From assembly GCA_019856515.1 (NCBI GenBank), contig CP082230.1, forward strand, positions 930,001 through 994,000: a stretch of DNA of 64,000 nucleotides, read 5' to 3'. Of the stretch, positions 58,209 to 64,000 are shown piece after piece. Origin of the DNA: Prolixibacteraceae bacterium. Lineage in GTDB: Bacteria > Bacteroidota > Bacteroidia > Bacteroidales > Prolixibacteraceae. Position 1 is the stretch's first letter. Every line of letters starts with the position of its first letter. The position numbers were made by a program, and so were the translations under genes. The notes below the pieces were generated by a model. The model made no database searches and was not told the DNA's origin. It was given only the letters and a program-made list of their open reading frames with translations.

Positions 58209-58710
58209 AATCTAATGCACTTCTCAAAAATGCCAAAGCATTTTTCATTCTCTTTTCTACAGCTTTAACACTAATACCTAATCGATCAGCAATCTCACTA
58301 TACTTAAGTGCGTCATGCCTACTCATAAGAAACACTTCCCTATGATTATCGGACATATCCACCAAGGCCTGCTCATAATCCCTTAACAATCGTTCATATT
58401 CAACAATATCCTCTGGAGTACGATATTCGACATCTTCAACAAAAGCACTATATTTCTTCTGCACTTTTTCATGTCTAACTCTCGAAATCCATAAATCAAG
58501 GGACATCTTATATAGCAAACCTACCGTATTGGACTGCTCTAATCTATCTTTCTTCTCCCAAAGCTTCATAAAAGACTCTTGTGCAATATCTGAAGCAACT
58601 TCGGGATCTCCACAACGATAGTAGAGATAATTGCGTAAAGAGGGAAAATGCGCATTAAATAACTCTTCAAATTCTTCGTTACTCAAATCATTATAATTTT
58701 CAACATGCAA
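58192..58710 (-). CDS. ECF RNA polymerase sigma factor
   Basis: This 172-residue protein is an extracytoplasmic-function sigma factor of the sigma-70 family. Region 2 is at about 10-85 (ELFNAHFPSLRNYLYYRCGD and DIAQESFMKLWEKKDRL), region 4 at about 115-165 (DMSDNHREVFLMSRHDALKY, SEIADRLGISVKAVEKRM). It directs polymerase to its target genes when released by the FecR protein encoded behind it. The start is a TTG at 58710: an in-frame stop lies nine codons upstream, and the ATG at 58706 is out of frame, so no ATG start is possible before region 2. A low-efficiency start fits a regulator kept at low level. Confidence 0.95.
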   Translation of the reverse strand: MHVENYNDLSNEEFEELFNAHFPSLRNYLYYRCGDPEVASDIAQESFMKLWEKKDRLEQSNTVGLLYKMSLDLWISRVRHEKVQKKYSAFVEDVEYRTPEDIVEYERLLRDYEQALVDMSDNHREVFLMSRHDALKYSEIADRLGISVKAVEKRMKNALAFLRSALDYEKRK

Positions 58711-59026
58711 TGATGTAGATTTTCAACAAAACTCCTCAATAATCAACCACAATATTTATCTATAGCAAGGAGGGTTGTTGCATTCCACTCGCTAAATAAA
58801 CAAAACAATTGACATTAAACAATAACACAAAGAGCAAAACATCGAAACATTTTATAATTAAATAAAGTTAATTCAATAAAAAGTTTAAACATGAATCAAA
58901 AGCAATAACTTTCGATTCACTAGCTTTGTATTAATAATACATAATGAGAATACCTCATTATACTTTAATACCGTTCTAGGGAGAAAAGACCCTACTTTAG
59001 CTTATCAAAATTAACACTTATCTCAA
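58711..59026. other. Divergent intergenic region
   Basis: No gene is seen. On the plus strand TAGCTTTG (58921-58928) matches the -7 consensus, but no TTTG lies at the right spacing; it could start the MFS transcript about 90 bases before the ATG. The minus-strand promoter of the sigma operon is not clear, which would suit autoregulation by its own sigma. Confidence 0.4.
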
Positions 59027-60343
59027 ATGAATAGATTCGATCGTTTTCCCATCAATCCACAAAAAACACCTTTCTTCTATGGATGGATAATCGTAGCCGT
59101 TGGAACACTTGGAATCTTATTCAGTCTTCCAGGACAAACATCAGGTGTTTCAGTATTTACAGATCATCTTTTAAATGCTCTACAAATTAGCAGAAATAAC
59201 CTAACTTCCGCTTATATGATCGGAACAATCTGCAGCTCACTATTTCTCACAAAGATTGGAAAACTATTTGATAAAAAGGGAGCACGTTTACTAATTATAT
59301 ATGCCAGTTTGCTCTTAAGCATCTCCTGTGTGATAATTTCCTATTCACCCAATATCATAAACTACATCTCTTCTCATTTCCAAAGAACAAACAGACTTTT
59401 CATCATTATTCCAACCATGTCTTTGATATTTCTAACATTACGATTCTCAGGACAGGGCATGATGACGATGGTATCTAGAACCATGATCATGAAATGGTTT
59501 GATCAAAAGAGAGGACTTGCAAATGCCATTAGTGCTGTATTTGTAAGTATCGGATTTTCGGTAGCACCACTCATTTTTGCTTGGGACATTGAAATGTTTG
59601 AATGGAATGGTGCTTATAGGGTATTAGGCATTTCTCTTCTTTTTTTCGCTGTTATTGCAACATGTTTTTACAGAGACAATCCTGAAAAATTTGGACTTAT
59701 TCCTGATGGACTTAAATTAGAACCAACAGCAAATTTTAAAGTTTCAAAAGACGAACGAAAACAATTTACCCTAGAAGAAGCAAAAAAAACATCGGCATAC
59801 TGGGGAGTCGCTCTTTCCACAACTTTCTTTGGGTTTTTTGTTTCAGGGTTCAATTTTAATATTATCTCAATATATAAACATGCCGGATTTAATACTACAG
59901 AAGCATTAAGAACCTTCATTCCTGCAACTATTATTTCTGTATTCATATCCATTATTAGCAGTTATATCAGTGACTATATCCGAATCAAATCAATACTATA
60001 TATATATGTCGTTGGAGCTTTCATATGTGCTATCAGCTTCACCTACCTTGATCTTGGTCCAATTCCATATTATGGTGAAATTATTGGACTAGGCATCTTA
60101 AACGGAACTTATAGCACAGTCATGTCTGTAGGACACCCTCGATTCTTTGGAAGGGAACATCTTGGAGCAATCTCAGGATATAACATGTCTATGATCGTAT
60201 TTTTCAGCGCAATAGCACCATTACTTTTCAGTATCTCTGAATCGACTCTTGGAAACTATAAAGCTGCTGGGTATATCTCAATACTTTTCACCATAATATT
60301 AGTCGTAGTAATTGCTCGAGTTCGAAACCCACAACACAAATAA
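59027..60343 (+). CDS. Major facilitator superfamily carrier
   Basis: This 438-residue protein has about twelve membrane helices and MFS hallmarks: an opening PFFYGWIIVAVGTLGILFSL (as in the oxalate/formate antiporter-like group), the helix 2-3 loop with GKLFDKKGARLLIIYASLLL (the GRxADRxGR-type motif is visible), and a central cytoplasmic loop (about 215-255). It sits in the inner membrane and moves a small solute, probably an organic acid or sugar derivative; the substrate cannot be told. The acetyltransferase gene follows by 30 bases in the same orientation, probably in the same transcript. Confidence 0.85.
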   Translation: MNRFDRFPINPQKTPFFYGWIIVAVGTLGILFSLPGQTSGVSVFTDHLLNALQISRNNLTSAYMIGTICSSLFLTKIGKLFDKKGARLLIIYASLLLSISCVIISYSPNIINYISSHFQRTNRLFIIIPTMSLIFLTLRFSGQGMMTMVSRTMIMKWFDQKRGLANAISAVFVSIGFSVAPLIFAWDIEMFEWNGAYRVLGISLLFFAVIATCFYRDNPEKFGLIPDGLKLEPTANFKVSKDERKQFTLEEAKKTSAYWGVALSTTFFGFFVSGFNFNIISIYKHAGFNTTEALRTFIPATIISVFISIISSYISDYIRIKSILYIYVVGAFICAISFTYLDLGPIPYYGEIIGLGILNGTYSTVMSVGHPRFFGREHLGAISGYNMSMIVFFSAIAPLLFSISESTLGNYKAAGYISILFTIILVVVIARVRNPQHK

Positions 60344-60373
60344 CAACCGCTTCTAACACAAACAAAGGTGATC

Positions 60374-60940
60374 ATGATACTTGGAACGAAAGAAGACAGA
60401 AAGCTGATTTTAAAAATCCTAAGCTTAGCTTTTATTGAAAACCCATCAACACTATTTGTACTAAAACGAGGTAAGAAAGAAAGAAGAATAAAAGACCTAA
60501 TCGACTACTCTTTTAATATTGGTATCCATAAAGGAAATATCTTTATTTCTGACGATCATAAAGCTTGCGCAATAGTCATTGATTCACAAAAAAAGATACA
60601 CTGGTTCATACAAATAAAACTCCAGGTAAGATTAATCTGGAATGTTATTGGGTTACGCAGACTACCAAAGGTTCTAAAAAAAGAGAAAATCATACATGAA
60701 CATCACCCCAAGATCCCTCACCTCCATTTATGGTACATCGGTGTTTCCACAGAATATCAACACAATGGTATTGGCACATCACTTCTAAACGAAATCACAG
60801 ATTACTTCCCCAAGAAACGCCCTATCGTTTTGGAAACATCGATAGATGAAAACATTAACTTCTACAAGAAAAATGGATTTAAACATCACAAAAGTCTACA
60901 AATTAATAGTCACAAAGTACACCTACTTTCCAATATATAA
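60374..60940 (+). CDS. GNAT-family N-acetyltransferase
   Basis: The ATG at 60374 gives 188 residues; a GTG two codons upstream is possible but an AAAGG sits at good spacing before the ATG. The acetyl-CoA binding motif A is HLWYIGVSTEYQHNGIGTSL (residues about 118-137), followed by LLNEITDYF and the C-terminal ETSIDENINFYKKNGFKHHK, both typical of GNAT. The first 60 residues are basic. The acceptor is unknown. It is in the same direction as the MFS gene and ends at a strong terminator. Confidence 0.9.
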   Translation: MILGTKEDRKLILKILSLAFIENPSTLFVLKRGKKERRIKDLIDYSFNIGIHKGNIFISDDHKACAIVIDSQKKIHWFIQIKLQVRLIWNVIGLRRLPKVLKKEKIIHEHHPKIPHLHLWYIGVSTEYQHNGIGTSLLNEITDYFPKKRPIVLETSIDENINFYKKNGFKHHKSLQINSHKVHLLSNI

Positions 60941-60946
60941 AAAATC

Positions 60947-60981
60947 AAAAGGTGATTATGCAGATTACATAATCACCTTTT
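60947..60981. terminator. Bidirectional terminator between GNAT and SulP genes
   Basis: A perfect 14-base-pair stem (60947-60960 with 60968-60981) with a 7-base loop, A-rich on the left and T-rich on the right, between convergent genes. Confidence 0.93.
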
Positions 60982-61002
60982 AAATACGATTTAAATATCT
61001 AT

Positions 61003-62610
<1,608 letters not shown>

Positions 62611-62633
62611 ATATTATTTTTTACAAAAGCTTG

Positions 62634-62663
62634 CAAAGATATACGAAATTGACGAGGGACAAA
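62634..62663 (-). promoter_or_regulatory. Bacteroidota promoter of the SulP gene
   Basis: On the minus strand TTTG (62663-62660), an 18-base spacer and TATCTTTG (62641-62634) match both boxes exactly, giving a leader of about 17 bases. Confidence 0.65.
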
Positions 62664-62701
62664 ACCAACAAAGTTAAACAAAGGTTAAGGATCAACACAA
62701 A

Positions 62702-64000
62702 CTATCGGAAAGGATAAAATGAAATATTCCAATAACTATGATAATCATCAAAATTGTACCCGTAATTAAATGCGATATCTCCTAACACAGAACGATAACC
62801 CAATCCAAAATCAATTGCTGGAATCATATTATCATCACTTCTAAAATCCTTTAGTGCAGAATCACTAGTAGTTAACAAGCTTACTTTCCCTCTCACAAAA
62901 AAATCAGAACCAATCCGATAGCGTAAACCCGCTCCAAAATTATAATATGAATTTGCAATATATTGCCCGTAACCAACTCCTGCAACAGGTATAATACGAG
63001 TAAACTCCTCACTATGTATCCCTCCTAAAACATATCGATCTAGATGATTCATCTCATCTAGAGAAATCCCCATTCTAAACTCTCCAGTAAAAGTCCATCT
63101 CTTTATAAAAGTAACTGGCTTAACCACCAAGCAACTCCATTGTGAAAAGACCCCATAACGATCATCTGTCACATAATCAACATCATCAAAATTAACAGTA
63201 CTTGTCACACTTGTTGGAATCTTAACACTATATGTTGCATCCACAAACCATCCTTTCTGAGGCAAAAAACTACGATCTAAAGCGTTATAAGTATATCGTA
63301 ATTGTCCTATTACAGACACCTGTTTAATTTTATCTACAAACAGTAAACTAAGACCATCTCTTGGCTTAGAACGATCAAAATCAGCAATAGCGGATAATTG
63401 CAGACGTCCATTCTGTGATAAATAATAGTTTAAACTTAGATACTGCTTAAAATCCACTAAAGACATTGTCCCTAACTTATCATTCTCTTCATAAATGGGA
63501 ATATGTTGATTATCAAACAATGACCTAAACTCTATACCAATATCTTTTTTTCTACCAAAATACAATTCATATGCACCTAAAAAATCGGGCGTAGAGGAGA
63601 GGTTTAAAACTGTCAACAATCGTCTATTTACTAAAGTTGAATCAAAATATTGATATTGAATAGCCATCTCAAGCTTTGTGCTATTATGATAAGCCAAACG
63701 AAAAGATAATTGCTGTGACTCTTTCTTATTGAAAGAAAATCGAAGAACGACCCCTGAGGAAGAATTTTCAAAACTACTCTGAACCCAATGAAATAAATTA
63801 GTTGCAACTAACTGACTATTCCATTTAGACAAAATTACATCATCCACAATTTGCCCCGGAGTAAAATCTAACCGATGATTAAATACATCTGCAGTTTCAT
63901 TTGAAATACCATCATAAATAATACGTTGAACGACCCGAGAATGCACAACTTTTTCTTTAACTAAGGCATGATGAGGGAGAGTGTCCAAATCATTAACATA
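62702..64000 (-). CDS. C-terminal part of a patatin/Omp85-like protein (runs off the right edge)
   Basis: The frame is open to the right edge; the TTG at 63988 is not a real start, because codons continue in frame beyond it. The visible 432 residues start with a POTRA-like domain (RIIYDGISNETADVFNHRLD, then WNSQLVATNLFHWVQSSFE) followed by an Omp85-type 16-stranded barrel, with FLPQKGWFVDATYSVKIPTS and RYVLGGIHSEEFTRIIPVAG, and ending YWNISFYPFR with aromatic residues near the end. In Bacteroidota such a POTRA-barrel tail is most often joined to an N-terminal patatin lipase domain, which I infer here but cannot see. Alternatives are another Omp85-family protein. Confidence 0.72.
   Translation of the reverse strand, partial: YVNDLDTLPHHALVKEKVVHSRVVQRIIYDGISNETADVFNHRLDFTPGQIVDDVILSKWNSQLVATNLFHWVQSSFENSSSGVVLRFSFNKKESQQLSFRLAYHNSTKLEMAIQYQYFDSTLVNRRLLTVLNLSSTPDFLGAYELYFGRKKDIGIEFRSLFDNQHIPIYEENDKLGTMSLVDFKQYLSLNYYLSQNGRLQLSAIADFDRSKPRDGLSLLFVDKIKQVSVIGQLRYTYNALDRSFLPQKGWFVDATYSVKIPTSVTSTVNFDDVDYVTDDRYGVFSQWSCLVVKPVTFIKRWTFTGEFRMGISLDEMNHLDRYVLGGIHSEEFTRIIPVAGVGYGQYIANSYYNFGAGLRYRIGSDFFVRGKVSLLTTSDSALKDFRSDDNMIPAIDFGLGYRSVLGDIAFNYGYNFDDYHSYWNISFYPFR

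Overview
The window comes from a low-GC member of the Bacteroidota, most likely a free-living or marine Bacteroidales/Marinilabiliales-type organism. The evidence is a type IX secretion sorting domain on a secreted protease, a hybrid two-component regulator with a propeller sensor and AraC output, an ECF sigma/FecR/STN-barrel operon, many signal-peptide proteins with TonB-era outer-membrane barrels, AT-rich leaders instead of strong Shine-Dalgarno sites, and several matches to the Bacteroidota promoter (TTTG, about 20 bases, TAnnTTTG). No rRNA, tRNA, CRISPR array, complete insertion sequence or prophage was seen. The only RNA gene found is rnpB (RNase P RNA).

Layout. 1-6.8 kb: the start of a YibE/F-like membrane protein gene, a secreted alkaline phosphatase, a 1.75 kb gene-free gap, and a secreted GH2 beta-galactosidase. 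6.9-7.8 kb: a non-coding array of dispersed repeats (six copies of a 46-base unit mixed with two other units, then two palindromic elements). 7.9-18.5 kb: an accessory block on the minus strand with a small membrane protein, three tandem paralogous secreted proteins plus the tail of a fourth, a 1124-residue cytosolic protein of unknown function, and an unrecognised three-gene operon (lipoprotein with membrane segments, zinc-ribbon/coiled-coil protein, small helical protein). 19-30.4 kb: a secreted six-hairpin glycosidase, a small barrel protein, a DUF1697 protein, a giant hybrid two-component system and two paralogous secreted proteins.

31-45.8 kb is mostly housekeeping and stress functions: NADP-isocitrate dehydrogenase, ferritin, thiol peroxidase, HemN, a metzincin-type lipoprotein coupled to a propeller lipoprotein, a lipoprotein form of MTA/SAH nucleosidase, a metallophosphatase with a small esterase, a FadL-type porin, glutathione peroxidase, cyclophilin, a stand-alone threonyl-tRNA editing domain and a BamA-type barrel. 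45.8-54.7 kb: a siderophore/cobalamin-type ABC importer, a T9SS-exported lysyl-endopeptidase-like protease, the electron-bifurcating NfnAB pair, a YhcH protein and rnpB. 54.8-64 kb: the ECF sigma/FecR/STN-barrel operon, an MFS carrier, an acetyltransferase, a SulP anion transporter and the 3' part of a gene that looks like a patatin/Omp85 fusion.

The most unusual parts are the unknown three-gene operon at 16.1-18.5 kb with its 1124-residue neighbour, the tandem paralogs with a relic copy, the composite repeat array, the STN-barrel protein that shows no plug region, and the metzincin/propeller lipoprotein pair.
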